40,214 bases of DNA from JAABRE01 sp964413275 (GCA_964413275.1 CAYPSO010000038.1:1-40214), one strand, 5' to 3'. Positions 24,859 to 33,332 are shown, counted from the stretch's first letter. Numbers and translations: made by a program. The notes: generated from the letters alone by a model not told the origin.

Positions 24859-25674
24859 CTACAAACTATTGCCTGTTGCCTGTTGCCTGACGAATTCAAG
24901 AAGTCTATTAGTTTGGAGAATAATCATATTATCACCTACCACTGGACTCCGAGCGACAATTTTTCCTTGAATGTTATCTATCTCTAACTTTTTAAAGTCA
25001 AGTTTTTGTACTTCTTTGAAAATATCATTAGCAATGGAATCTCGATCAAAATCTCCTAATTCATACCAACGATCACTAACTTTTACCTTTAAAGAACTAG
25101 CTAAAAAATTAGGTTCAATGGAAATAACTAATCCCTCAGCATAACGATTTTTGATAGTTGTGATTTGATTTTTTATTGCTGCAATTAATCCCTGCTCTGG
25201 TGTTAATTCTAATTCAGGAGTAATAGTTTTTACTTTTTGAGGTAATTCAGGGGTAATCAATTCAGCAGGTATTCCGGGTTCTTCAATGGGTTCTATTTGT
25301 TCAGTTGGTGGCGATTTTTCTACTATTTCAACTTGAGGTTGCTGAGGTAAAACAAATAGCCAAATACAAATTCCTACAACTAAAACTAAACCAATAATCC
25401 CCGGAATTAAAAAACGGGAAAAATTGACTTTTTTTTGTTTTAATATTTCTTTTTTTTCAGTTATTGTTTCTGGTTCAACAGTTGTATCTAATTCCTCAGT
25501 AGTTGCAATATTTTGTAAATCTGCTACTAACTTTTTGGTAGTATTAGCCAAAGTTTTTACATCAGCTAATACTTGAGAATTAGTTACTGATTTTCCCTCT
25601 AATTGTTTAGCAATTATTGTTAATTGACTAATGGTATTTTGCAGCAATTTAATACTGTTATTACCTTCGGACAT
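24859..25674 (-). CDS. Single-pass membrane protein of unknown function
   Basis: 271 residues, not recognised. The N-terminal 85 residues are a charged, heptad-like cytoplasmic region with many Leu, Ile and Lys. One transmembrane helix follows (LIPGIIGLVLVVGICIWLFV, about 98-117), then a Pro/Glu-rich linker and a folded C-terminal part (about 165-260: SDRWYELGDFDRDSIANDI, then KKLEIDNIQGKIVARSP). Topology is likely N-in, C-outside. The last residues (RQQATGNSL) are coded by a TTGCCTG heptamer repeat. It starts 18 nt after the DAHP synthase stop and so is probably co-transcribed with it. Confidence 0.7.
   Translation of the reverse strand: MSEGNNSIKLLQNTISQLTIIAKQLEGKSVTNSQVLADVKTLANTTKKLVADLQNIATTEELDTTVEPETITEKKEILKQKKVNFSRFLIPGIIGLVLVVGICIWLFVLPQQPQVEIVEKSPPTEQIEPIEEPGIPAELITPELPQKVKTITPELELTPEQGLIAAIKNQITTIKNRYAEGLVISIEPNFLASSLKVKVSDRWYELGDFDRDSIANDIFKEVQKLDFKKLEIDNIQGKIVARSPVVGDNMIILQTNRLLEFVRQQATGNSL
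24869..24889. repeat. Three tandem TTGCCTG heptamers at a gene end
   Basis: TTGCCTG is repeated three times in register at 24869-24889. It encodes part of the C-terminus of the membrane protein gene, another case of a heptamer tract running into coding sequence. Confidence 0.8.
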
Positions 25675-25692
25675 GGAAGGATACTCCTTAGA

Positions 25693-26754
25693 TTATAATT
25701 TATCATAAGCTTGCAAAATAATCTCCTCTGTTTCCTGCCAACTAATACATTTATCAGTAATAGAAACTCCGTATTTTAAATCTTTTATATCTGGAGGAAT
25801 TGGTTGATTACCTTCATTAATATTGGATTCTAACATCATACCAACAATTGCTGAATCTCCACTTATTATTTGGTCAATTACATTAGCAAATACTTCTTTT
25901 TGTTTGCGGTGATCTTTACTAGAATTACCATGACTACAATCAATAACAATTTCTTGAGGTAATCCTCTTTCCTTTAGTTTTTCTTCTACTTGTTTAACTG
26001 TATTGCGATCGTAGTTAGTTTTGCCACCACCACCTCTTAAAATTATTTGACCATATTCGTTACCTTTAGTAGTTAAAATACTGATTTCTCCCGTATCATT
26101 CATCCCTAAAAAACTATGGGGAGTTCTAGCAGCTTCCATGGCATTTAAAGCTACTTCAATATTACCATCAGTACCATTTTTACAACCTAAAGGCATAGAC
26201 AAGCCACTTGCCATTTCTCTGTGAGTTTGAGACTCAATTGTTCTCGCACCAATAGCAGACCATGAGATTAAATCTGAAAGGTATTGAGGAGTAACTGGAT
26301 CTAAAGCTTCTGTACCTGCTGGTAATCCAATTTGGGCTATTTTTAATAATAATTGACGGGCAGTTAATAAACCTTTTTCGATTTGAAAAGAACCGTCAAT
26401 ATTTGGGTCATTAATTAAACCTTTCCAGCCTACAGTTGTTCTTGGTTTTTCAAAATAAACCCTCATTACTAATAATATTTTATCTCTGACAATATCCGAA
26501 AGAGATTTTAATTTTTTAGCATATTCAATTGCCAAATTAATATCATGAATAGAACAAGGGCCAACTACAATAAATTTTCTTCGATCTTTACCGTCAATAA
26601 TATTTTCAATATCTCTTCTTCCTTGAAATACTGTTTCTGCTTCTCGATCTGTTATGGGCAATTTTTCTTGTATTTGTCGTGGAGTTAGCAATACTTCTGA
26701 AGATTCAATTCGGGTATCTGAGAGTAATTTTACTTTCATGGGAGTGGCCAACAT
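25693..26754 (-). CDS. 3-deoxy-7-phosphoheptulonate (DAHP) synthase, class I alpha
   Basis: 353 residues, usual length for AroF/G/H-type enzymes. Motifs are VVGPCSIHD, RVYFEKPRTTVGWKG, NDPNIDGSF, SHREMASGLSMP-like QTHREMASGLSMPLG, DCSHGNS and MMLESNINEGNQ; the family's metal ligands (Cys, His, Glu, Asp) lie in these. It condenses PEP and erythrose-4-phosphate, the first step of the shikimate pathway, in the cytoplasm. E. coli-type members are feedback-inhibited by one aromatic amino acid; which one applies here I cannot say, so I give no symbol. The start LATPMKVKLL could be shortened to the internal Met at residue 6. Confidence 0.94.
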   Translation of the reverse strand: MLATPMKVKLLSDTRIESSEVLLTPRQIQEKLPITDREAETVFQGRRDIENIIDGKDRRKFIVVGPCSIHDINLAIEYAKKLKSLSDIVRDKILLVMRVYFEKPRTTVGWKGLINDPNIDGSFQIEKGLLTARQLLLKIAQIGLPAGTEALDPVTPQYLSDLISWSAIGARTIESQTHREMASGLSMPLGCKNGTDGNIEVALNAMEAARTPHSFLGMNDTGEISILTTKGNEYGQIILRGGGGKTNYDRNTVKQVEEKLKERGLPQEIVIDCSHGNSSKDHRKQKEVFANVIDQIISGDSAIVGMMLESNINEGNQPIPPDIKDLKYGVSITDKCISWQETEEIILQAYDKL

Positions 26755-26886
26755 TATATTTTTTTCCTATTTTCCTACAATTTATTGGTTATTAATCATG
26801 TCTTCGGGTATCTATTCTAATAATTTTTAGGTTCATATAACATAATTTCCCTTCTGATAACTCAAAAAACTTTACATTTGTGGTAG

Positions 26887-26902
26887 TAGATTATTTAATC
26901 TA
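26887..26902. promoter_or_regulatory. Perfect 7-2-7 dyad in the divergent intergenic region
   Basis: TAGATTA (26887-26893), TT, then TAATCTA (26896-26902) is a perfect inverted repeat immediately upstream of the promoter at 26910-26938. It is a candidate operator. The 318-nt stretch 26755-27072 holds this dyad, the promoter and a terminator-like hairpin; no gene is seen. Confidence 0.35.
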
Positions 26903-26909
26903 GGGGCAA

Positions 26910-26938
26910 TTGTTACAAATGTCAAAGCTGTTTAGAAT
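26910..26938 (+). promoter_or_regulatory. Predicted sigma70-type promoter upstream of DUF4327
   Basis: TTGTTA (26910-26915), a 17-nt spacer, then TAGAAT (26933-26938) is a close consensus promoter. Transcription should start near 26945, about 130 nt upstream of the DUF4327 start codon, leaving a long leader that contains the hairpin at 26979-27002. Confidence 0.45.
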
Positions 26939-26978
26939 AAAGCCCTCTAGTGATAGATAATTAAAGTGTAGGGAAATT

Positions 26979-27002
26979 ACCCTTTAGTTAATAAGGGTTT
27001 TT
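26979..27002 (+). terminator. Terminator-like hairpin inside the DUF4327 leader
   Basis: ACCCTT (26979-26984) pairs with AAGGGT (26993-26998), followed by TTTTT (26998-27002). The CCCT can alternatively pair with an AGGG just upstream (26970-26973), giving mutually exclusive structures. It may end a small RNA of about 58 nt or attenuate the downstream gene. Confidence 0.4.
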
Positions 27003-27072
27003 AAGATTCTAAGTTCGAGAAATCTAGTAAGTTTGATTAAATAAGTCCTACTCACACCGGGAGGGGAGTGCA

Positions 27073-27294
27073 ATGTTAAAAACAATTACCTATTCCATAG
27101 AGATTATTAAACACGAAGCTCATCAACTTGTCTATCAAGGTTCTCTCCATCGTCAACAACCTATATACACATTATGTAAATATATTCCTCCTAGGGAATG
27201 GCCGATGGTTGAGTGCGAATTAGAAAGAAATGGTTATTTACTCAGGGATCATATCATTGATTTATTAGCTCAGGAATCTTGGGAAGAAGATTAA
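27073..27294 (+). CDS. DUF4327 family protein
   Basis: 73 residues, a small cyanobacteria-specific family that I recognise from the conserved core QPIYTLCKYIPPREW and the following ECELERNGYLLRDHI. No function is known to me. The protein is soluble, acidic at the C-terminus (QESWEED) and has no catalytic signature. A very strong ribosome binding site, GGGAGGGGAG at 27059-27068, sits just before the ATG, so the start is well supported. It is read divergently from the DAHP synthase, behind a predicted promoter and hairpin. Confidence 0.85.
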   Translation: MLKTITYSIEIIKHEAHQLVYQGSLHRQQPIYTLCKYIPPREWPMVECELERNGYLLRDHIIDLLAQESWEED

Positions 27295-27377
27295 TAAAGT
27301 AAAGCACAAAGAAAATATAAAAGCTTAAAACCCTATAGATAATTAGAAAAATTAATAATTTTAGGGAAGGGAAATTT

Positions 27378-27977
27378 ATGTTTGATTCTAAATTAATTAG
27401 TTTAGATCTAAATCAATCATTATGGGAGCGTTTTTTTACTGTAGCTCCTTTGATTATTGTTGGTACAAAGGAAATTGATGGTAGTTATGATTTAGCACCA
27501 AAACATAGATGTACACCTTTGGGATGGGGAAATTATTTTGGTTTCGTTTGTACACCACGTCACAACACTTACCAGAATATTCAGCGAGAAAAAGCTTTTA
27601 CAGTTAGTTTCCCTAATCCAGAACAAATAATTTTAACCAGTTTATCGGCTGCCCCTCGCTGTGATGATAATTCTAAGCCCAGTTTAGCAACTTTACCTAC
27701 GTTTCCTGCCAGTGTAATTGATGGAATTTTATTAAAAGATGCTTATTTATATTTAGAATGCAAGTTAGAGCGCATTATTGATGGTTTTGGCGAAAATAGT
27801 TTGATTGCTGGGCAAATAGTCGCTGCATCTGTACAAGAGCAAGCTTTGCGTGTTTCAGGATTAGACGATCAAGATTTATTACTAAAAAACCCTCTTTTAG
27901 CCTACCTATCTCCCGGACGTTATGCCACAATTGACCATAGTAATTCATTTCCTTTTCATCGTGGATTTAGTAATTAA
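27378..27977 (+). CDS. Flavin reductase-like FMN-binding protein
   Basis: 199 residues of the flavin reductase-like (DIM6/NTAB, split-barrel) superfamily. It has the typical opening APLIIVGTKEIDGSYDLAP, then FVCTPRHNTYQNIQR and KAFTVSFP. Later come YLECKLERIIDGFGENSLI and GQIVAAS, which line the flavin pocket in relatives. It probably binds FMN and reduces flavin or another small substrate with NAD(P)H in the cytoplasm. AGGGAAGGG at about 27363-27371 serves as ribosome binding site. It lies 83 nt after DUF4327 with no evident terminator between. Substrate unknown. Confidence 0.82.
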   Translation: MFDSKLISLDLNQSLWERFFTVAPLIIVGTKEIDGSYDLAPKHRCTPLGWGNYFGFVCTPRHNTYQNIQREKAFTVSFPNPEQIILTSLSAAPRCDDNSKPSLATLPTFPASVIDGILLKDAYLYLECKLERIIDGFGENSLIAGQIVAASVQEQALRVSGLDDQDLLLKNPLLAYLSPGRYATIDHSNSFPFHRGFSN

Positions 27978-27983
27978 TAGGAA

Positions 27984-28091
27984 TGAATTATGAATTATGA
28001 ATTATGAATTATGAATTATGAATTATGAATTATGAATTATGAAGCTAAGAGCTAACCGCTAAAAACTACGAACTACCAACCACGAACTAAT
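27984..28091. repeat. Drifting heptamer tandem repeat tract, about 15 units
   Basis: Eight perfect copies of TGAATTA (27984-28039) plus TGAA are followed in a 7-nt register by AGCTAAG, AGCTAAC, CGCTAAA, AACTACG, AACTACC, AACCACG and AACTAAT (28043-28091). It ends 5 nt before the next start codon and fills almost the whole gap between the flavin reductase-like and M20 genes. Confidence 0.9.
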
Positions 28092-28096
28092 TAAAA

Positions 28097-29272
28097 ATGG
28101 CTTCTTCTCAAGCAATAAAAATACTGGATTACTTACATTATAAACAAGGAGAAATGATTGATTTACTAGAAACCTTAGTAAACATAGAATCTCCTTCCTC
28201 TCTTGCTGAAACCCAAAAACCAGTATTTCATTTGTTGAAACATGAACTATTAAAAAGAAATTATCGAGTAAAATTAATTACGGGGCGTAATAGTGGTGGT
28301 AATCTCTTAGCAATACCAAAAAAGCGTAATTTTCAACAAAATATTCAACTTTTAATTGGTCATGCTGATACTGTTTGGCCTTTAGGTACATTAGAAAAAA
28401 TGCCCCTTTATCGTCGTAATGGCAAGCTATATGGGCCTGGAAGTTATGATATGAAAGCGGGTTTAGTATTTATGGTATTTGCACTAGAAGCTTTACAAGC
28501 ATTAGAAATTGAACCCAAAATTGCTCCTGTAATTTTTATTAATTCCGATGAAGAAATTGGTAGTTATGATTCAAGAAATCATATTTTACGTTTAGCAAAA
28601 ATAGCAGATCGAGCTTTTGTTTTAGAACCTTCTCTAGGGCCTGATGGTAAACTAAAAACTAGGCGTAAAGGAGTAGCAGAATTTACCATTACCATTATTG
28701 GTAAAGCTTCCCATGCAGGATTAGCTCCAGAACAAGGAATTAGCGCAATTTTAGAACTTTCTTTCGTTATTCAAAAATTATTTGCTCTCAACGATCCAGA
28801 GCGAGGTGTAACTGTTAATGTAGGTACTATTGACGGCGGTATTCGTCCCAATGTAGTTGCACCGGAAAGTAAAGCGGTAGTAGATGTGAGAGTTTTACAT
28901 TTAGAAGATGCCCAAAGGGTGGAAACAGCGATTAGAAATATAGAACCAACCATTCCGGGTGTACAAATTATGGTTGAGGGGGGATTAGAAAGACCTCCTA
29001 TGGAAAAAACGCCTCAAAATGAAAGACTTTGGCAATATGCGGTCAAAACTGCTTTAGATTTAGGTTTGAACATAGCAGAAGCAACCGCAGGGGGAGGCTC
29101 AGATGGAAACCTAACTAATATCTATACTCCTACTTTAGATGGTTTAGGAGCAGTTGGTGATCTAGCCCATGCTCCGGGGGAGTTTGTTTATTTAGATAGA
29201 TTAGTTGACCGAGTGGCTTTGTTGTCAAATTTACTTTTACTACCACATTTGAACTCTGTTCCCACTTTTTAG
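28097..29272 (+). CDS. M20 family metallopeptidase (carboxypeptidase G2-like)
   Basis: 391 residues. Metal ligands lie in LLIGHADTVWPLG, YGPGSYDMKAG and NSDEEIGSYDS; a lid/dimerisation domain follows (FTITIIGKASHAGLAPEQGI), and the last ligand region is AHAPGEFVY. The arrangement and lengths match glutamate carboxypeptidase/carboxypeptidase G2-type dizinc hydrolases, which cleave C-terminal or N-acyl amino acids, often glutamate. No signal peptide, so it is probably cytoplasmic. The start at 28097 lies in the tail of the heptamer repeat tract and has no clear Shine-Dalgarno. Downstream is a hairpin and a convergent gene. Substrate is inferred only at family level. Confidence 0.88.
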   Translation: MASSQAIKILDYLHYKQGEMIDLLETLVNIESPSSLAETQKPVFHLLKHELLKRNYRVKLITGRNSGGNLLAIPKKRNFQQNIQLLIGHADTVWPLGTLEKMPLYRRNGKLYGPGSYDMKAGLVFMVFALEALQALEIEPKIAPVIFINSDEEIGSYDSRNHILRLAKIADRAFVLEPSLGPDGKLKTRRKGVAEFTITIIGKASHAGLAPEQGISAILELSFVIQKLFALNDPERGVTVNVGTIDGGIRPNVVAPESKAVVDVRVLHLEDAQRVETAIRNIEPTIPGVQIMVEGGLERPPMEKTPQNERLWQYAVKTALDLGLNIAEATAGGGSDGNLTNIYTPTLDGLGAVGDLAHAPGEFVYLDRLVDRVALLSNLLLLPHLNSVPTF

Positions 29273-29294
29273 CAACTTTTCACTTTTGGGATTC

Positions 29295-29319
29295 GTTGGG
29301 TTTCATTCTTCAACCCAAC
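29295..29319. terminator. Hairpin between convergent genes
   Basis: GTTGGGTT (29295-29302) and AACCCAAC (29312-29319) are perfect 8-bp arms around a 9-nt loop, 22 nt after the M20 stop and 42 nt before the end of the convergent Uma2 gene. There is no strong T-run; it may be a dispersed GTTGGGTT-type palindrome acting as terminator. Confidence 0.45.
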
Positions 29320-29361
29320 CTACGAGATTGCTCTGTTCCTACTTTTTAGTTCAATTAGAGA

Positions 29362-29922
29362 TTATCGTTTCATTTTTAAACTAGAAAATATTTTTTCGGG
29401 AGTTAATTCAAGATCGATTTTTTTTAATATAGGTAATTTTTGTTGATTACGGTATATTATTGGTATTTGCTGAGGTTGAAACACCAAAATTGCTCTTTCT
29501 TCAGGGTCAATTAACCATCCTAATTGGCTACCATATTCTAAACAATATAAAATATTATCAATTACCTTGGTTGATTTTTGATTGGGAGAAAGAATTTCAA
29601 TTGTCCAATTAGGAAAAGAATTAAATTCATTAGCAATATCTCCTTCAGTTGTAGTCGGAATTCTCTCCCAATAAAAGACAGAAATATCTGGTACAATTGA
29701 ACGAGTCCCAAAAGTATTACGCAATTCGGGTAAAGCATAAGCAATTTCAGCAACTTGGTTAATAGTTTCACAAAGAGTAAATTGCAGTTTGCTATGTTGT
29801 CCTTGGGGCATTGGTTTCTGGACTATTTTATTGTTAATATATTCATAAGCTGGAGAATCTTCAATATAAGAATGTTCCAGAAATTCTTTGAGACTTAGGG
29901 TTTCAATAGGCGTTATGGTCAT
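29362..29922 (-). CDS. Uma2 family (DUF820) putative endonuclease
   Basis: 186 residues, full length for this family, which is greatly expanded in cyanobacteria. The PD-(D/E)XK-like nuclease core is visible as VPDISVFYWERI, then WTIEILSPNQKSTKVIDNI and CLEYGSQLGWLIDPEERAI, with ending QQIPIIY...LPILKKIDLELTPEKIF. The fold predicts a nuclease, but the biological role of Uma2 proteins is unclear and many copies sit alone, as here. It is convergent with the M20 gene and divergent from the DUF1611 gene. Confidence 0.88.
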   Translation of the reverse strand: MTITPIETLSLKEFLEHSYIEDSPAYEYINNKIVQKPMPQGQHSKLQFTLCETINQVAEIAYALPELRNTFGTRSIVPDISVFYWERIPTTTEGDIANEFNSFPNWTIEILSPNQKSTKVIDNILYCLEYGSQLGWLIDPEERAILVFQPQQIPIIYRNQQKLPILKKIDLELTPEKIFSSLKMKR

Positions 29923-30177
29923 AACAATTATAATTTAGAAATTACTGTTAGTTTTATATTAATAATAGTAAATGCGATCGCAATAATATAAAGCCAACGA
30001 CATCGAAACTGAGTTAGTTACAGGTTAAAAAATGTTACACTTGTTACATAGCAAATATTATAAACTTTTTCACCTTTTTCATAAAAAACCAGAACAGCAT
30101 CGCTAATTTTCGCAATCTGGAATTACAAGAATTAATGAATTTTTACTAAAAATTTAATATCAATTGGAGAATAAATT

Positions 30178-31185
30178 ATGAAATATTTTTACACTTCTAT
30201 GACCAGAATTTCTGATTTAGAAGCAAAACCCTTTCAAGTTAAACCACTTCCTAAATCCCAATGGCAAACAGGAGACTATGTAGTCGGGCAAATTACCTCG
30301 CCCACCGGAAAACACCCAATTATTGAATTACCCAATGGCAGGATGATGGAGGTAATGGAAGGAGATTTAATTGTGGGTGCTTTTGGTATTCGTCAAGCCA
30401 CCTTAGAAGCAGTGGGAAATTGGGAGGATATTGGTGAAGATGGGCGCATGGAAGCCTTAACCGAAGGTGGTTTATTTGCTAAGGCTACTTCGGTTTCCTT
30501 TATTGTGGATAATTTACCTGCGATGGTTTATCAAGGTCATATTATGCGTAATGATGAAAAAGTCTGCATGAAGGATTTTGTTCTTGATATACCGGTGGTT
30601 AACTATAACTGCCCAACAATTATGATGATTGGTACTTCCATGTCATCGGGTAAAACTACTACAGCTAGGGTAATTATCCATGAATTGAAAAAATTAGGTT
30701 TAAAAATTGTTGGGGCTAAATTTGCAGGTGCAGGACAATATCATGATATTCTCTCCATGCAAGATGCGGGGGCTGACGCTATTTTTGATTTTGTGAATGT
30801 GGGAATGCCTTCGTCTATTTGCGATCCAGAAGAGTATCGTTTAAGTCTGCGTCAATTATTGTCAATGATTGCTCTAGAGCAGCCAGACGTGGTGGTTGCA
30901 GAGGCAGGTGCATCACCTTTTGAGCCTTATAATGGTTCAATCGTCTTAGAGGAAATTAAGGATCGCATTTGTTGTACTGTGATGTGTGCATCTGATCCTT
31001 ATTCAGTCATGGGTGTTATTCAAAGTTTTGGTCTGACTCCAGATATTATTAGTGGTATAGTGACTGATACCACTGCCGGGGTGCAGTTGGTGGAAAAAAT
31101 GACCAAAATCAAAACCCTAACCTTACCAGATGCTCAGTCCATACCTGAATTGATGGAGATTTTGCAGGAAAAGTTAGGTTTATAG
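30178..31185 (+). CDS. DUF1611-type P-loop protein
   Basis: 335 residues. An N-terminal domain (about 1-140) contains GDYVVGQITSPTGKHPIIEL. A P-loop NTPase-like domain follows, with Walker A GTSMSSGKTTTAR (about 151-163), FAGAGQYHDILSMQDAGAD, a Walker B-like DVVVAEAGASP and CTVMCASDPYSVMG. This plan fits DUF1611/DgcN-like proteins, some linked to D-glutamate N-acylation; it also recalls MobB- or BioD-type P-loop enzymes. I would not assign a reaction. It precedes proC by 39 nt in the same direction, so a link to glutamate/proline metabolism is possible. The 255 nt upstream (29923-30177) are AT-rich with one HIP1 site and repeated GTTACA. Confidence 0.65.
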   Translation: MKYFYTSMTRISDLEAKPFQVKPLPKSQWQTGDYVVGQITSPTGKHPIIELPNGRMMEVMEGDLIVGAFGIRQATLEAVGNWEDIGEDGRMEALTEGGLFAKATSVSFIVDNLPAMVYQGHIMRNDEKVCMKDFVLDIPVVNYNCPTIMMIGTSMSSGKTTTARVIIHELKKLGLKIVGAKFAGAGQYHDILSMQDAGADAIFDFVNVGMPSSICDPEEYRLSLRQLLSMIALEQPDVVVAEAGASPFEPYNGSIVLEEIKDRICCTVMCASDPYSVMGVIQSFGLTPDIISGIVTDTTAGVQLVEKMTKIKTLTLPDAQSIPELMEILQEKLGL

Positions 31186-31224
31186 TCAAAAAACACAGAA
31201 GAGGAGAGAGAGGAAACAAAGAAA

Positions 31225-32034
31225 ATGTCAATTAAATTAGCAATAATTGGCGGTGGAGTGATGGCAGAGGCCATTCTTTCTCGTCTTCTTAGTCAAGAAG
31301 TTTATCATCCTGAAACAGTATTAATTAGCGATCCTGTGGCGGCTAGACGGGATTTTTTAGAGCAAACCTATCAAGTAAAAGTGACTGCTGATAATCAGGA
31401 AACTAAACAAGCTTCGGAAGTTATCTTATTAGCCATTAAACCTCAAATTTTAGATCGAGTTGTAGCAGATTTAGGTGATTTCAATAGCAATACTGAGATA
31501 GCATTAATTTCTATTTTAGCTGGCGTAACTTTAGCTCGTTTAGAAAAGGCTTTTCCAAATCGCCCGGTAATTCGGGTTATGCCTAATACCCCTGCTACCG
31601 TAGGAGCAGGAATGACTGCGATCGCATCTGGAAAGTTGACAAATACTTCTCATGTTACTCTGGCTAAATCTATTTTTGGGGCAGTGGGTGAAGTAGTAGA
31701 AGTGCCAGAATCTATGATGGATGCGGTTACTGGGCTTTCTGGCTCTGGGCCTGCTTTTGTGGCTTTGATGATTGAAGCTTTATCTGACGGTGGTGTAGCT
31801 GCGGGTTTACCAAGGGCGATTGCTTCTGTGTTAGCGGTACAAACGGTTTTAGGCACAGCCCAATTAGTGCAACAATCGGGTTTACATCCTGCTGAACTAA
31901 AAGATAGGGTAACAAGCCCCGGTGGCACAACCATTGCAGGTGTAGCAGCTTTAGAAAAAGCTGGTTTTCGCTCGGCAGTTATTGAAGCAGTGAAAGTTGC
32001 TTATCAACGTTCCCAAGAATTGGGGAAAGATTGA
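31225..32034 (+). CDS. proC: Pyrroline-5-carboxylate reductase
   Basis: 269 residues, normal length. The N-terminal Rossmann dinucleotide site is IGGGVMAEAILSRLL, followed by LAIKPQIL and RVMPNTPATVGAGM. The C-terminal dimerisation/active domain has the family signature SGSGPAFVALMIEALSDG and RVTSPGGTTIAGV. It reduces L-1-pyrroline-5-carboxylate to L-proline with NAD(P)H in the cytoplasm, the last step of proline synthesis. A GGAGAGAGAGG purine run at 31203-31213 precedes the ATG at 31225. It is 39 nt downstream of the DUF1611 gene and likely co-transcribed. Confidence 0.96.
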   Translation: MSIKLAIIGGGVMAEAILSRLLSQEVYHPETVLISDPVAARRDFLEQTYQVKVTADNQETKQASEVILLAIKPQILDRVVADLGDFNSNTEIALISILAGVTLARLEKAFPNRPVIRVMPNTPATVGAGMTAIASGKLTNTSHVTLAKSIFGAVGEVVEVPESMMDAVTGLSGSGPAFVALMIEALSDGGVAAGLPRAIASVLAVQTVLGTAQLVQQSGLHPAELKDRVTSPGGTTIAGVAALEKAGFRSAVIEAVKVAYQRSQELGKD

Positions 32035-32144
32035 AGCTAAGGCATTGAGAATAAATAAACCTGTACACATAAGCTTGTTTATCCAAATATATGTAAGGCA
32101 AAAACATGATTTACTGTATAACTTATTTTTGCTTACTGCTTAAG

Positions 32145-32172
32145 AGCTAACAGCTAATCGCTAATTGCTAAT
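32145..32172. repeat. Four tandem RGCTAAY-type heptamers
   Basis: AGCTAAC, AGCTAAT, CGCTAAT and TGCTAAT follow each other in register in the 199-nt gap between proC and mnmA. The units are nearly the same as those inside the tract at 28043-28063. I see no gene or strong promoter in this gap. Confidence 0.8.
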
Positions 32173-32233
32173 CCTAAATTCAAGTTAAAATTGTAGTTAA
32201 TTATTTTTATTAATATTTCAAATTTTTCTAGTT

Positions 32234-33283
32234 ATGAATAAAGTTGTTGTGGGAATGTCAGGAGGAGTAGATAGTTCTGTTACTGCTGCTGCCCTCTATA
32301 ATCAAGGATATGAAGTTATTGGGCTGACTTTATGGCTGATGAAAGGTAAAGGTCAATGTTGTTCTGAAGGCATGGTTGATGCTGCTAAAGTTTGCGAACA
32401 ATTAGGTATTACTCATCAAATTGTTGATAGTCGGGAAGTTTTTTCTGAGCATATTATTGATTATTTGGTATCGGGTTATCAAGCTGGGGTAACACCTTTA
32501 CCTTGTTCTCAATGTAATCGTTTGGTTAAGTTTGGCCCAATGTTACGCTATGCCAAAGAAGAATTAGGAATTAGCCATATTGCCACTGGACATTATGCTC
32601 GAATTAAATATGATGAAAATAGCGGTAGGTATCAGTTATTAAGGGCAGTCGATCCTAAAAAAGATCAGTCTTACTTTTTATATGATTTAACCCAAGAAAT
32701 GTTAGCTGGCTCTTTATTTCCTTTAGGGGAACAAACTAAAGAAGAAACTAGAAAAATTGCAGCACAATTAAACCTTTCAACTGCGGATAAACCTGAAAGT
32801 CAAGACCTCTGTTTAATTGAATCTCATGGTTCAATGCAAGGTTTTTTGGATAAATATATCTCTCAAAAAGAGGGAGAAATAGTTAATTTAGATGGGGAAG
32901 TTTTAGGACATCATCAAGGAGTACATCACTATACTATAGGTCAAAGAAAAGGCTTAGGTGTTGCTGCGGCTGAACCTTTATATGTGGTGAAATTAGATAC
33001 AGTAATGAATCGAGTAGTAGTAGCCAATCGAGCTAATGCGGTGAGGGATGAATGTTATGTCAGTCGAATAAATTGGGTTTCTTTATCTGGCATTTCTACT
33101 CCTATTCGCTCTCAAGTACAAGTACGCTATCGCTCTCGCCCCGTGGGCGTTACCGTGATTCCTATGGAAGATAAATTGAAATTAGTTTTTGATGAACCTC
33201 AATTTAGTATTACTCCCGGACAAGCGGCGGTTTTTTATGATGGTGATGTAGTTTTACTGGGGGGAATTATTGAAAAAAATTGA
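32234..33283 (+). CDS. mnmA: tRNA-specific 2-thiouridylase MnmA
   Basis: 349 residues. The PP-loop is VVGMSGGVDSSV near the start. Catalytic cysteines are in LPCSQCNRLVKFG and SQDLCLIES, with ATGHYARI, the RAVDPKKDQSYFLY region and the C-terminal GQRKGLGV and SITPGQAAVFYDGD. The enzyme adenylates U34 of tRNAs for Lys, Glu and Gln and inserts sulfur from a persulfide relay, giving s2U34. It is cytoplasmic, monocistronic by context, and slightly shorter than the E. coli protein at loops. The ATG lies after an AT-rich leader with no strong Shine-Dalgarno. Confidence 0.96.
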   Translation: MNKVVVGMSGGVDSSVTAAALYNQGYEVIGLTLWLMKGKGQCCSEGMVDAAKVCEQLGITHQIVDSREVFSEHIIDYLVSGYQAGVTPLPCSQCNRLVKFGPMLRYAKEELGISHIATGHYARIKYDENSGRYQLLRAVDPKKDQSYFLYDLTQEMLAGSLFPLGEQTKEETRKIAAQLNLSTADKPESQDLCLIESHGSMQGFLDKYISQKEGEIVNLDGEVLGHHQGVHHYTIGQRKGLGVAAAEPLYVVKLDTVMNRVVVANRANAVRDECYVSRINWVSLSGISTPIRSQVQVRYRSRPVGVTVIPMEDKLKLVFDEPQFSITPGQAAVFYDGDVVLLGGIIEKN

Positions 33284-33332
33284 TGTAAGGTGGGTGATAT
33301 CATTTACGATTTATCATTTATCAATGTTTAAC

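Noticed and set aside
27984..28091. Tandem repeats as a possible CRISPR array
   Set aside because: Units are 7 bp with no spacers and no cas genes nearby; this is a simple tandem repeat.
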